A stretch of 42,430 bases of DNA, taken from assembly GCA_035632955.1 (NCBI GenBank), contig DASQFU010000116.1, positions 1 to 42,430 of the forward strand. Direction: 5' to 3'. The DNA is from DASQFU01 sp035632955 (lineage in GTDB: Bacteria; Eisenbacteria; RBG-16-71-46). Below are positions 24,586 through 32,648 of this stretch, one piece after another. The notes beneath the pieces are model-generated. The model worked only from the letters and a program-made list of their open reading frames with translations. It ran no database searches and had not been told where the DNA came from. A program made the position numbers and the translations under genes. Position 1 is the first letter of the stretch; each line of letters starts with the position of its first letter.

Positions 24586-24601
24586 TGCAACCGATGTGCC
24601 A
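24586..24601 (-). promoter_or_regulatory. Sigma-54 (-24/-12) promoter of pilin 2
   Basis: The minus strand reads TGGCACATCGGTTGCA, an exact match to TGGCAC-N5-TTGCA with correct GG-N10-GC spacing. Transcription would start near 24575, giving a leader of about 60 bases. The 170 bases further upstream to pilR hold no gene and are where PilR should bind. Confidence 0.88.
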
Positions 24602-24774
24602 TACCGTCCTCGACTCGGCGGCTTCGCACATCTGCTTGCGGCGCTTATCCTTGCGCCTCAAGAGCTCGTGACCTTCTCGTTTCACTCGGCGTTGGCACCG
24701 GGCAATCTTCTCGACGGGTGCTCGGGAATTGCGCATTCCGCACGCTCGGCAAATCGATCGTGCGGCGCGCAACG

Positions 24775-26175
24775 TCAGGCGGCGTCCTCGTCGAAGTGGC
24801 GACCCGGCTCGATCGGACCGGCGCTCTTCTCGAGCCCGTAGCCGATCAGCTTTCGGTACAGTGTCGATGCGTTGATGCCGAGGATTTCGCTCGCCCGCTT
24901 CTTCTGCCACCGAGTGTGATTCAGGACCTTGAGGATGTACTCCCGCTCGAGCTCCTCGAGCGTCATGTTCGGGGAATCGATCACCAGCGTCCCCCGCTGC
25001 GTGACGCCATAGCGAACTTTCTCGGTGAGATCCTCGGGCCCGATGACACCGGTCTCGTCCAGGATCGACGCACGCTCCAGGGCGTTCTCGAGCTCGCGCA
25101 CGTTACCCGGCCAGTCGTACTTCATCAGCAGCTCGACCGCTTCCTTGGCGATCGTCTTTGGTGTTCCCTTCTGACCATGGCGCTTGAGGAAGTGATCGAC
25201 GAGTAGAGGAATGTCGTCCCGGCGCTGGCGGAGCGAGGGCAGCTTGATCGGGATCACGTTCAGCCGGTAGAAGAGGTCGGCGCGGAAGCGGCCCTCCGCC
25301 ACTTCGCGCTCCAGGTCGGCGTTGGTCGCGGCCACCAGGCGACAGTCGATGTGGATCGGCTGCGTGCCGCCGACCGGGATGATCTCCCGCTCCTGCAGCG
25401 CCCGCAGCAGCTTGACCTGGGTTGCGAGCGGCATGTCGCCAATCTCGTCGAGGAAGAACGTGCCGCCCTCGGCCACCTGAAACATGCCGGCCGCATCCTT
25501 GACGGCGCCGGTGAACGATCCCTTCACGTGGCCGAACAGGTTGCTTTCCAGCAGATCCCTCGGGATCGCGCCGCAGTTGATGCTGACGAACGGGCCCTGC
25601 GCGCGCTTGCTGCCGTAGTGGATCTCGCGCGCGATCAGCTCCTTGCCGGTGCCGCTCTCCCCCTGGATCAGGATCGTGGCTTCGCTGTCGGCGACGCGCT
25701 CCACCATCTTGAACACGCGCACCATCTCTTCGGAGGAGCCGATGATGATTTTCTCTTCGTGGCCGCGCTTCAGCTCCCGCTTGAGATAGAGGTTCTCGGT
25801 GCGCACCTTGCGCATCTCCAGGGCGTTGCGCACCACCAGGTTGATCTCGTCGTTCTTGGCGTTCTTGATCAGGTACTGGAACGCTCCCTGATTGACGGCG
25901 TCGATCGCCGACTGCTGCGAGGCGTACGCCGTCATGATCACGACCGGCAACGACGGATCGTGCTTCTTGATCCCGTGCAGGACCTGGATCCCGTCCATGC
26001 CGGGCATCTTGATGTCGGTGATGACGACGTCGAAGTGGTCGGCTTTGACCTTTTCGAGCGCATCCTTGCCGTTGTTCACGGCCGTGACCTGATATCCCTC
26101 CTTGCGGAGCACGATGCTCAGGAACTGGGTCATGCTCTGCTCATCGTCGACGACCAGGATCTTTTCGGAGGGCAT
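24775..26175 (-). CDS. pilR: Sigma-54-dependent response regulator PilR
   Basis: This 466-residue NtrC-family activator turns on pilin transcription. The receiver domain has phospho-acceptor Asp54 (VVITDIKMPGMDG) and Lys104. The AAA+ domain has Walker A GESGTGKE (172-179), the sigma-54 contact loop GSFTGA (219-224, where GAFTGA is usual) and Walker B FFLDEIG. The C-terminal Fis-type helix-turn-helix reads KRASEILGINASTLYRKL. ATG at 26175 has GAGGTGAT a few bases upstream; a TTG six codons earlier is in frame. It follows pilS by 37 bases and sits beside its two likely target promoters. Confidence 0.95.
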   Translation of the reverse strand: MPSEKILVVDDEQSMTQFLSIVLRKEGYQVTAVNNGKDALEKVKADHFDVVITDIKMPGMDGIQVLHGIKKHDPSLPVVIMTAYASQQSAIDAVNQGAFQYLIKNAKNDEINLVVRNALEMRKVRTENLYLKRELKRGHEEKIIIGSSEEMVRVFKMVERVADSEATILIQGESGTGKELIAREIHYGSKRAQGPFVSINCGAIPRDLLESNLFGHVKGSFTGAVKDAAGMFQVAEGGTFFLDEIGDMPLATQVKLLRALQEREIIPVGGTQPIHIDCRLVAATNADLEREVAEGRFRADLFYRLNVIPIKLPSLRQRRDDIPLLVDHFLKRHGQKGTPKTIAKEAVELLMKYDWPGNVRELENALERASILDETGVIGPEDLTEKVRYGVTQRGTLVIDSPNMTLEELEREYILKVLNHTRWQKKRASEILGINASTLYRKLIGYGLEKSAGPIEPGRHFDEDAA

Positions 26176-26212
26176 CTCGATCACCTCATCCAATGGCTCG
26201 TGGGCGGTCCGG

Positions 26213-27886
26213 TCATGCCGCGTGCGCGACCATGGCCGGAACCGGCAGCGTCACGCGTGCAATCGTGCCGCGGCCGGGCGCGCTGTCGAGGGCGAGCGTG
26301 CCCCCGTGGCGCTCCACGATCCGCTGCGCGATCGCCAGACCCAGTCCGGTACCGCCCCGCTTGGTGGTAAAGAAAGGCTGCCCGACCCGCGGCAGATCTT
26401 CGGCCGCAATCCCGGGACCGTTATCAACGAACTCCACTCTCACCTGATCCCTTTCATCCTCGCTCCAGCGCACCAGCAGCGCGCCACCGGGCGGCATCGC
26501 CTCGAGCGCGTTGACCGACAGGTTGAGCCACACCTGCCGGAGCTGCTCGCGGTCGGCGGACATCACCATCGGCCGGCCACTCGGCTGGTACCGCACCGTC
26601 TGTCCGGTCTTACGCCGCGGATCACGCCCCACGGTCTCGCACAACTCCGCCAGCACCTCCTCGAGATCGAACGACTCCGGAAACAGATCCCGCTCGCGCG
26701 CATAGCCGAGCAAGTCGGTCACGAAGCGATTGAGGCGCGCGCACTCGGTCCCGATCAGGTCCATGAGCACCGCGTTCTCGCCCTCGAGCTTCAGCTCGCG
26801 TTGCAGGCATTCGACCGAGCCGCTGATCGGGTTCAAGCCGTTGCGCAGCTCGTGCGCGATCGCCGCCGCCAGCGCTCCGACCTCGGCGAGCGTCTGGTTG
26901 CGGCGCGCGCGCCGCTCCATGTCCCGCACGTCGGTGAGATCCTGGAACACCGCGACCACACCGGTGACGGCGCCCTCGTGCTTCAGCACATTGATCGACA
27001 CGCCCACCGGCAACACGCGTCCCTGCGCGTTGCGCACCATCAGCTCGTCCCGCGCCCGGCGGTCGTGCTGCTGGAGGACGGCGAGCAACGCGTCGCGCAG
27101 CGGTTGAAGGCGTTCGGGCAGAGCGATCTGCACCGGGCGGCCGCGCGCCTCGTCGAGCCGCACGCCCAGCACCTCCTCGGCGGTCGGGTTGAGGAAGGTC
27201 ACGTACGCCGCGCTGTCGAGCGTGATGACGCCGGACGTCAGGTTCTGCAGGATCAGCGCGTTGTCCACACGCAGGCGGTCGAGCTCCCGCTCGGCGCGTG
27301 CGAGATGCTCGCGCGTCCCCTGGCCTCGCTTGCCGAGCACGCCGGCCAGCACCCCCAACATGGCCAGGAACGCGACCATCATGCCGGGCTTGGGAAGCGG
27401 CGAGGTACCGAACGTTAGGCTCGGAACCCCGAGCTGGCTCGCGAGCCACGGCAGGGCCACGAACCCGAAGCAGGACGAAAGGCCGACGATGACGCCACCC
27501 GGCAGCCGCCCGAGAACGCCGCCGCCAATGACGACCAGGGCGTAGAAGAACACGAACTGGCTGTCGCGCCCGCCGGTCAAGGTGGCCAACGCGGTCACCA
27601 GCATGAGATCGCCGGCGAGCTGCGCGTAGATCTGGAACGTGAGCCCGCGGCGGATCGCCGCACCGAGCCAGTACAGCGCCGACAGCACGCCGACCGCGAG
27701 CAGGGACCACCACATCACCCACCACGACTGCGCCGTGGCTTCCGGACGCAGGAGCACGCCGATCGGCAGCGCCAGCGTCGCCACCAGCAGGCGGGTCCGG
27801 ATCAGGGACTTGAGACCCTCCCACCGATCCGTCGCCCGCCGCGACAGCGCGGGCGAGACGAGGGCGAGGCCGTGGGCAACGGCCAT
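26213..27886 (-). CDS. pilS: Sensor histidine kinase PilS
   Basis: This 557-residue kinase senses pilin levels in the inner membrane and phosphorylates PilR. About five to six membrane segments cover residues 30-185, a PAS domain lies at about 205-325, then HisKA with the complete H-box AAIAHELRNG (His345), N-box NLSVNALEAMPPGG, G1 DNGPGI and G2 GTGLGLAIAQRIV. All catalytic motifs are intact, in contrast with the kinase homologue at 468-2348. The ATG lies 2 bases after the pilC stop. Confidence 0.94.
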   Translation of the reverse strand: MAVAHGLALVSPALSRRATDRWEGLKSLIRTRLLVATLALPIGVLLRPEATAQSWWVMWWSLLAVGVLSALYWLGAAIRRGLTFQIYAQLAGDLMLVTALATLTGGRDSQFVFFYALVVIGGGVLGRLPGGVIVGLSSCFGFVALPWLASQLGVPSLTFGTSPLPKPGMMVAFLAMLGVLAGVLGKRGQGTREHLARAERELDRLRVDNALILQNLTSGVITLDSAAYVTFLNPTAEEVLGVRLDEARGRPVQIALPERLQPLRDALLAVLQQHDRRARDELMVRNAQGRVLPVGVSINVLKHEGAVTGVVAVFQDLTDVRDMERRARRNQTLAEVGALAAAIAHELRNGLNPISGSVECLQRELKLEGENAVLMDLIGTECARLNRFVTDLLGYARERDLFPESFDLEEVLAELCETVGRDPRRKTGQTVRYQPSGRPMVMSADREQLRQVWLNLSVNALEAMPPGGALLVRWSEDERDQVRVEFVDNGPGIAAEDLPRVGQPFFTTKRGGTGLGLAIAQRIVERHGGTLALDSAPGRGTIARVTLPVPAMVAHAA

Positions 27887-27888
27887 CG

Positions 27889-29106
27889 TCAGTCGCCGCT
27901 TCCGGCAACGACGCTGATCAGCTTGAACATCGGCAGGTACATCGCGATCACCATGCCGCCGACGATGCCGCCCATCAGAACGATCATGACCGGCTCGATG
28001 ATCGACGTCAGCGTGTCGACCGCAGTATCGACCTCGGCTTCGTAGAACACGGCGATCTTCGTCAGCATCTCGTCCAGCGCGCCGGTCTGCTCGCCGACCG
28101 TGATCATCTGGACGACCATCGGCGGGAACACGCCCGACGTCTTGAGCGGGGCCGCGACGGTCTCGCCCTCGCGAATCGACGCGCGCGCGGTCATGATCGC
28201 CTCGGAGATGACCTTGTTGCCGGCGGTGCGGGCGGTGATCTCCAAGCCCGAAAGGATCGGCACGCCGGACGCGATCAGGGTGCCGAGCGTGCGCGTGAAG
28301 CGCGCGACCGAGCCCTTGAGTAGCACGTCGCCGAGCACCGGGATCTTGAGCATCATCGAGTCGATCACGCGTTTGCCGTTCTCGGTCATGTAGTAGCGCT
28401 TCAGGGCGGTGCCCCCGCCGATGAGGGCGAGCACTCCCACCCACCAGAACATCTTCAGAGCGGTCGAGAGGCCGAGCACAATCTTGGTCGGCAGCGGCAG
28501 CTCGCCGCCAAAGTCCGCGAACATCCTCGCGAACGTCGGGATGATGAAGATGAGCATGAAGCTGGTGGCGCCGAGGGCGACCGTCAACACCACCGCCGGA
28601 TAGACGAGCGCGCTCTGCACCTTGCGCTTGAGCGCCTCCGCCTTCTCGATGTAGGTGGCGAGCCGCATCAGGATCTCGTCCAGGACGCCACCCGCTTCGC
28701 CCGCCGCCACCATGTTGCGGAACAGGTCGTCGAACACGGTCTTGTGCCGGCCGAGCGCGTCGGACAGCGTCGAGCCGGACTCGACTTCGCGCGTGACTTC
28801 ACCGATCACCCGGCCGAACGACGGCTTGCTCGCCTGCTTCGCAAGAATGTCCAGGCACTGGACGAGCGGCAGACCGGCCGAGATCATGGTCGCGAACTGC
28901 CGGGTGAAGATCGCCAGGTCCTTGGTGCTGACCCGTACGCCGCCGCCGAACTTGGGCATGGCGAACCCGGTCTTCGGCCGCAACGAGGTGACCAGGATCT
29001 TCCGCTTGCGCAGCAGGTCGAGCGCTTCCTCCTGCCGTACCACTTCGATCTCGCCCGTCTGCGCTTCGCCCGCGAGCGTCCGGCCCTTCCACACGAATGT
29101 CGCCAT
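27889..29106 (-). CDS. pilC: Type IV pilus inner-membrane platform protein PilC
   Basis: This 405-residue platform protein has two T2SF/GspF domains (about residues 68-190 and 270-395) and three membrane segments, among them VYPAVVLTVALGATSFMLIFIIP and the C-terminal IEPVMIVLMGGIVGGMVIAMYLP region. The N-terminus (FVWKGRTLAGEAQTGEI) is typical. PilC couples the PilB and PilT motors to the pilus base. AGGAG lies 9 bases before the ATG at 29106 and overlaps the pilT stop. Confidence 0.96.
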   Translation of the reverse strand: MATFVWKGRTLAGEAQTGEIEVVRQEEALDLLRKRKILVTSLRPKTGFAMPKFGGGVRVSTKDLAIFTRQFATMISAGLPLVQCLDILAKQASKPSFGRVIGEVTREVESGSTLSDALGRHKTVFDDLFRNMVAAGEAGGVLDEILMRLATYIEKAEALKRKVQSALVYPAVVLTVALGATSFMLIFIIPTFARMFADFGGELPLPTKIVLGLSTALKMFWWVGVLALIGGGTALKRYYMTENGKRVIDSMMLKIPVLGDVLLKGSVARFTRTLGTLIASGVPILSGLEITARTAGNKVISEAIMTARASIREGETVAAPLKTSGVFPPMVVQMITVGEQTGALDEMLTKIAVFYEAEVDTAVDTLTSIIEPVMIVLMGGIVGGMVIAMYLPMFKLISVVAGSGD

Positions 29107-29118
29107 GTGCGGTTTCTC

Positions 29119-30195
29119 CTAGGCGGCAGCCCGCAGGACCTTGCCGAGCATCTGCTCCAGCTCCGGTCGGTCGGTGCTGCGTTCGAGGGCATCTTCCGGA
29201 GTCAGCGCCTTGTCGAGCACCGCCTGCAGAAGCCCCTGGTTCATCGTCTGCATGCCGAACTTCTGCCCGGCCTGCATGAGGCTGTAGATCTGATGGGTCT
29301 TGCCTTCACGAATCATGGCTTTGATCGCCGGCGTGCACACCAGACACTCGGCGCACATCACGCGGCCGTTCCCGCGGCTGCGCGCGATCAACTGTTGGGT
29401 GACGACCCCCTCGAGCGTGAACGCGAGCTGGGTGAGGATTTGGCGCTGCTGGGCGGCGGGGAACACGTCCACCATGCGGTTCACCGCCTCCATCGAGGAG
29501 TTGGTGTGCAGCGTGGCGAACACCAGGTGGCCGGTCTCGGCGATCGTGATTGCCGCCTCGATCGTCTCGAGGTCGCGCATCTCGCCGATCAGGATGATGT
29601 CCGGATCCTGGCGCAGGACGTACTTGAGCGCGGTCGGGAACGAGTTGGTGTCGGCGCCGACCTCGCGCTGGTTGACGATGCACTTCTTATGGTGATGGAT
29701 GTACTCGATCGGATCTTCGATCGTCATGATGTGGCTTTGCCGCATCGAGTTGATCTTGTCGAGCATCGACGCCAGCGTGGTCGTTTTGCCGCTGCCGGTC
29801 GGGCCGGTCACCAGCACCAGGCCCTTGTGGCGGTTCGTGAACTCCCGCACCACCGGCGGCAAGCCGAGCTTTTCCATCGGCACGATCTCGTAGGGAATCT
29901 GCCGGATCGCCATCGAGACGACGCCCCGCTGCAGGAAGACATTGGCGCGGAATCGCGACACCCCCTTGACGCCGAACGAGAAATCCAGCTCCTTCGTCGT
30001 CTCGAACCGCTTGCGCTGCTCGTCCGACAGCACGCTGTACGCGAGCGAGGCCGTGGCCTCGGGTGAGAGCACGTCGTGCTCGGTCGGCACCAGCAGGCCG
30101 TCCACGCGATACTCGGGAGGAACGCCGGCCGTGATGTGCAGGTCCGACGCCCGCTTCTGAACCATGTCGCCCAGCAGCTCACGAAGGGTCACCAC
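29119..30195 (-). CDS. pilT: Type IV pilus retraction ATPase PilT
   Basis: This 358-residue retraction motor has an N-terminal PAS-like domain (1-115), Walker A GPTGSGKTT (131-139), the Asp box TIEDPIEYIH, Walker B ILIGEMRDLET, the His box ATLHTNSSMEAVNRM and the C-terminal AIKAMIREGKTHQI, the PilT hallmark. The GTG at 30195 has AAGGAG about 9 bases upstream. It is the second gene of the pilBTCSR series. Confidence 0.96.
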   Translation of the reverse strand: MVTLRELLGDMVQKRASDLHITAGVPPEYRVDGLLVPTEHDVLSPEATASLAYSVLSDEQRKRFETTKELDFSFGVKGVSRFRANVFLQRGVVSMAIRQIPYEIVPMEKLGLPPVVREFTNRHKGLVLVTGPTGSGKTTTLASMLDKINSMRQSHIMTIEDPIEYIHHHKKCIVNQREVGADTNSFPTALKYVLRQDPDIILIGEMRDLETIEAAITIAETGHLVFATLHTNSSMEAVNRMVDVFPAAQQRQILTQLAFTLEGVVTQQLIARSRGNGRVMCAECLVCTPAIKAMIREGKTHQIYSLMQAGQKFGMQTMNQGLLQAVLDKALTPEDALERSTDRPELEQMLGKVLRAAA

Positions 30196-30229
30196 GTCAG
30201 CGTCTCCTTGTCCGGCCGTCCAGGCCGCG

Positions 30230-31924
30230 TTAGACCTTGTCGGCTGCCGTCTCTTTGAGCACTTCCTCGACCGAGGTCATGCCGCGCTTGAGCTTCTCTA
30301 TGGCATCGCGACGCAGGGTCAGCATGCCTTCCTCGATCGCCAATCGCTTGATCTCGCCGGCCGAAGCCCGCTCGAGCACCAGATCGCGCATCTTTGGCGA
30401 CAATGTCATCACTTCGTAGACGCCCTGCCGGCCGCGGTAACCGGTGTTGCTGCAGTCGACGCACCCGGCGCCCTCCAAGAAGGTCGCCCCGCGCGCCTGC
30501 TCCGGCGTGCATTGCAGCTCCCCCAGCACCTCGTGGTTGAGCTCGAGCGGCTGCTTGCAGCTCACGCACACCTTGCGCACCAGACGCTGCGCGAGGACCA
30601 GGTTGACGGACGAGGCGACCAGGAACGGCTCGATCCCCATGTCGATCATTCGGCCGATCGCGCTCGGCGCATCGTTGGTGTGGAGCGTCGAAAGCACCAA
30701 GTGGCCGGTGAGCGCCGCCTTGACCGCGATCGACGCCGTGTCGAGATCGCGGATCTCGCCGACCATGATGATATTCGGGTCCTGGCGCAGGAACGCCTTG
30801 AGCGCCGCGGAGAACGTCAGGCCGACATCTTCGTTGACCAGCACCTGGTTGATCCCGTCGAGGTTGTACTCGACCGGATCCTCCGCGGTCATGACGTTGA
30901 CTTCCGGCGTGTTGATGCGCGACAACGCCGAGTACAGCGTGGTCGTCTTTCCCGACCCGGTCGGGCCGGTGACCAGAACCATGCCGTAGGGATTCGCGAT
31001 CGCCGTGACGAACTCCTTCATCGCCTGGGGCTCGAACCCGAGCTTCTCGAGGTCGATGTTGAGATTGCTCTTGTCCAGGATGCGCATGACGATCTTTTCG
31101 CCGAAAATCGTCGGCAGCGAGGAGACGCGGAGATCGATGGTGCGGTTCAGCACCTTGATCTTGATGCGTCCGTCCTGCGGCACGCGCCGCTCGGCGATGT
31201 CGAGCTCGGCCATGATCTTGAGGCGCGAGAGGATCGCGGCTTTGAACTTGAACGGTGGCGCCATCATCTCGTGCAGCACGCCGTCGATGCGGAAGCGCAC
31301 GCGCATGTTCTTCTCGTACGGCTCCATGTGGATATCCGAAGCGCCCTTGCGCACCGCGTCGGCGATCAGCGAGTTCACCAGCTTGACGATCGGCGCCTCG
31401 TCCATGCCGACGAGGCCGTTGTCGACCTCCGCCGACTCGTCCTCGTCGACGACCGACAGGTCGTCCTCCATCCCCCGCATCACGTCGGCCATCGTCCCGG
31501 CGGAGTCGTAGGCACGGTCGATCGCGCGCTTGAGCATGGCCTCCGAGGCCACGTGGGGCTCGACGTCGAAGCCGGTGATGAACTTGATGTCGTCGATCGC
31601 GAAGATGTTGGAGGGATTCGACATCGCGACCACCAGCGTGCGTCCCGAGCGCGTGATCGGCAGCGCCATGAACTTGGTCGCGACGTCGCCCGGAATCAGC
31701 TTGGTCAGCGCCACGTCGGGCTCGTAGTTCTTGAGATCGGCGAACGGCACGTGGTAGAAGTGCGAGAGGAAATCGAGCAGCGCGTCTTCGCTGATCGCTC
31801 CGATCTTCACCAGATTGCCGACCAACGACCCGCCGGTGTTCTTCTGCTGCAACGCGGCTTTGGTGAGCGCGTTGGCGTCGATCAAGCGGGCGTCGAGCAG
31901 CTTCTGTCCGATGTCTTCTTGCAC
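30230..31924 (-). CDS. pilB: Type IV pilus extension ATPase PilB
   Basis: This 564-residue motor powers pilus extension. The N-terminal MshEN domain (about 1-150) may bind c-di-GMP in this family. Then come the N2 region, Walker A GPTGSGKTTTLYSAL, Asp box AEDPVEYNL, Walker B IIMVGEIRDLDTA and His box LSTLHTNDAPSAI. A zinc-binding tetracysteine follows as CVSCKQ and CVDCSNTGYRGR. The GTG at 31924 has only a weak ribosome site. A stem-loop lies 30 bases upstream in the leader. Confidence 0.96.
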   Translation of the reverse strand: MQEDIGQKLLDARLIDANALTKAALQQKNTGGSLVGNLVKIGAISEDALLDFLSHFYHVPFADLKNYEPDVALTKLIPGDVATKFMALPITRSGRTLVVAMSNPSNIFAIDDIKFITGFDVEPHVASEAMLKRAIDRAYDSAGTMADVMRGMEDDLSVVDEDESAEVDNGLVGMDEAPIVKLVNSLIADAVRKGASDIHMEPYEKNMRVRFRIDGVLHEMMAPPFKFKAAILSRLKIMAELDIAERRVPQDGRIKIKVLNRTIDLRVSSLPTIFGEKIVMRILDKSNLNIDLEKLGFEPQAMKEFVTAIANPYGMVLVTGPTGSGKTTTLYSALSRINTPEVNVMTAEDPVEYNLDGINQVLVNEDVGLTFSAALKAFLRQDPNIIMVGEIRDLDTASIAVKAALTGHLVLSTLHTNDAPSAIGRMIDMGIEPFLVASSVNLVLAQRLVRKVCVSCKQPLELNHEVLGELQCTPEQARGATFLEGAGCVDCSNTGYRGRQGVYEVMTLSPKMRDLVLERASAGEIKRLAIEEGMLTLRRDAIEKLKRGMTSVEEVLKETAADKV

Positions 31925-31953
31925 GGTTGGACCCTGCGGGATGTCACGCGCCG

Positions 31954-31988
31954 TCCCGCTCTCCGATCCAATCGGAACGAAAGCGGGA
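31954..31988 (-). promoter_or_regulatory. Candidate stem-loop in the pilB leader
   Basis: Two nested inverted repeats form one hairpin: outer TCCCGCT/AGCGGGA (31954-31960 with 31982-31988) and inner TCCGAT/ATCGGA around a 3-base loop, with a 5-base bulge on one side. No T-tract follows on either strand, so it is not a simple terminator. It lies 30-64 bases before the pilB GTG. The 295-base space between pilB and comEA has no gene, and I found no clear promoter boxes there. Confidence 0.45.
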
Positions 31989-32219
31989 ATGTCCGAATCG
32001 GGCCGAGCCGTCTGCTCGAGGGGCGCCCTGCCACGCGCGCCGCCCGCGCCAGCCGGCAGTGCCGGTAGGCGATTGGCGTAGCCTGCATGGGTTATCGGAA
32101 GAGAGGGCTCGCGTTCTGAAGTGGAAACTGCATCGCAGGCCGGGGTGGGGCGCTGCGGATTGCACGCCGTACGGTGTCCGGTTGCTGAAACGCCGGCCGG
32201 GCCCGCGGGCCGCCCGATC

Positions 32220-32618
32220 TCAGGGCGGCGTCACGTGGACCTGATCGCGCAGGCGCGCGAACAGTCGCGGGCCGATGCCGCGGACGCCGAGCAGCTCCTC
32301 CGGGGTCGTGAACGGCCCGTGACGCAGGCGGTGCTCGACGATCCTGGCCGCCAGCACCCGCCCGATTCCCGGAAGGGATTCGAGCTCCCGCTCCGAGGCG
32401 CGATTGAGGTCCAACCCGCGCTCGACTCGAGGGGCCGGCGGTGCGGTGGTCCCGGGCACCGTGTCGGGAAGAACGGCGGCCGCGACACCGAGCCGGGACG
32501 GCGGCTCGCGAAGCGGCGGCTCGGAGAGTCGCCACAGGTCGTAGCCCGTGCCGATCAACAGCAACAGGACGATCAGCAACGCTGCTCGCCGCTCCGCGGG
32601 CGTGAGCGCAATCAACAA
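32220..32618 (-). CDS. ComEA-like helix-hairpin-helix DNA-binding protein
   Basis: This 132-residue protein has an N-terminal membrane anchor (LLIVLLLLIGTGYDL), a Pro-rich linker, and a ComEA-type (HhH)2 domain: LDLNRASERELESLPGIG at about 68-85 then LLGVRGIGPRLFARLRDQV. It would bind incoming double-stranded DNA in the periplasm during uptake. A TTG start at 32618 has GGAG 5 bases upstream. It lies next to pilB, and dprA elsewhere in the window completes a partial competence set. No comEC is visible. Confidence 0.85.
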   Translation of the reverse strand: MLIALTPAERRAALLIVLLLLIGTGYDLWRLSEPPLREPPSRLGVAAAVLPDTVPGTTAPPAPRVERGLDLNRASERELESLPGIGRVLAARIVEHRLRHGPFTTPEELLGVRGIGPRLFARLRDQVHVTPP

Positions 32619-32648
32619 CGCAGCTCCCCCGGGGGGCGGGATCCAACT

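Noticed and set aside
30164..32068. Plus-strand open frame opposite pilB
   Set aside because: The PilB frame with all ATPase motifs is on the other strand.
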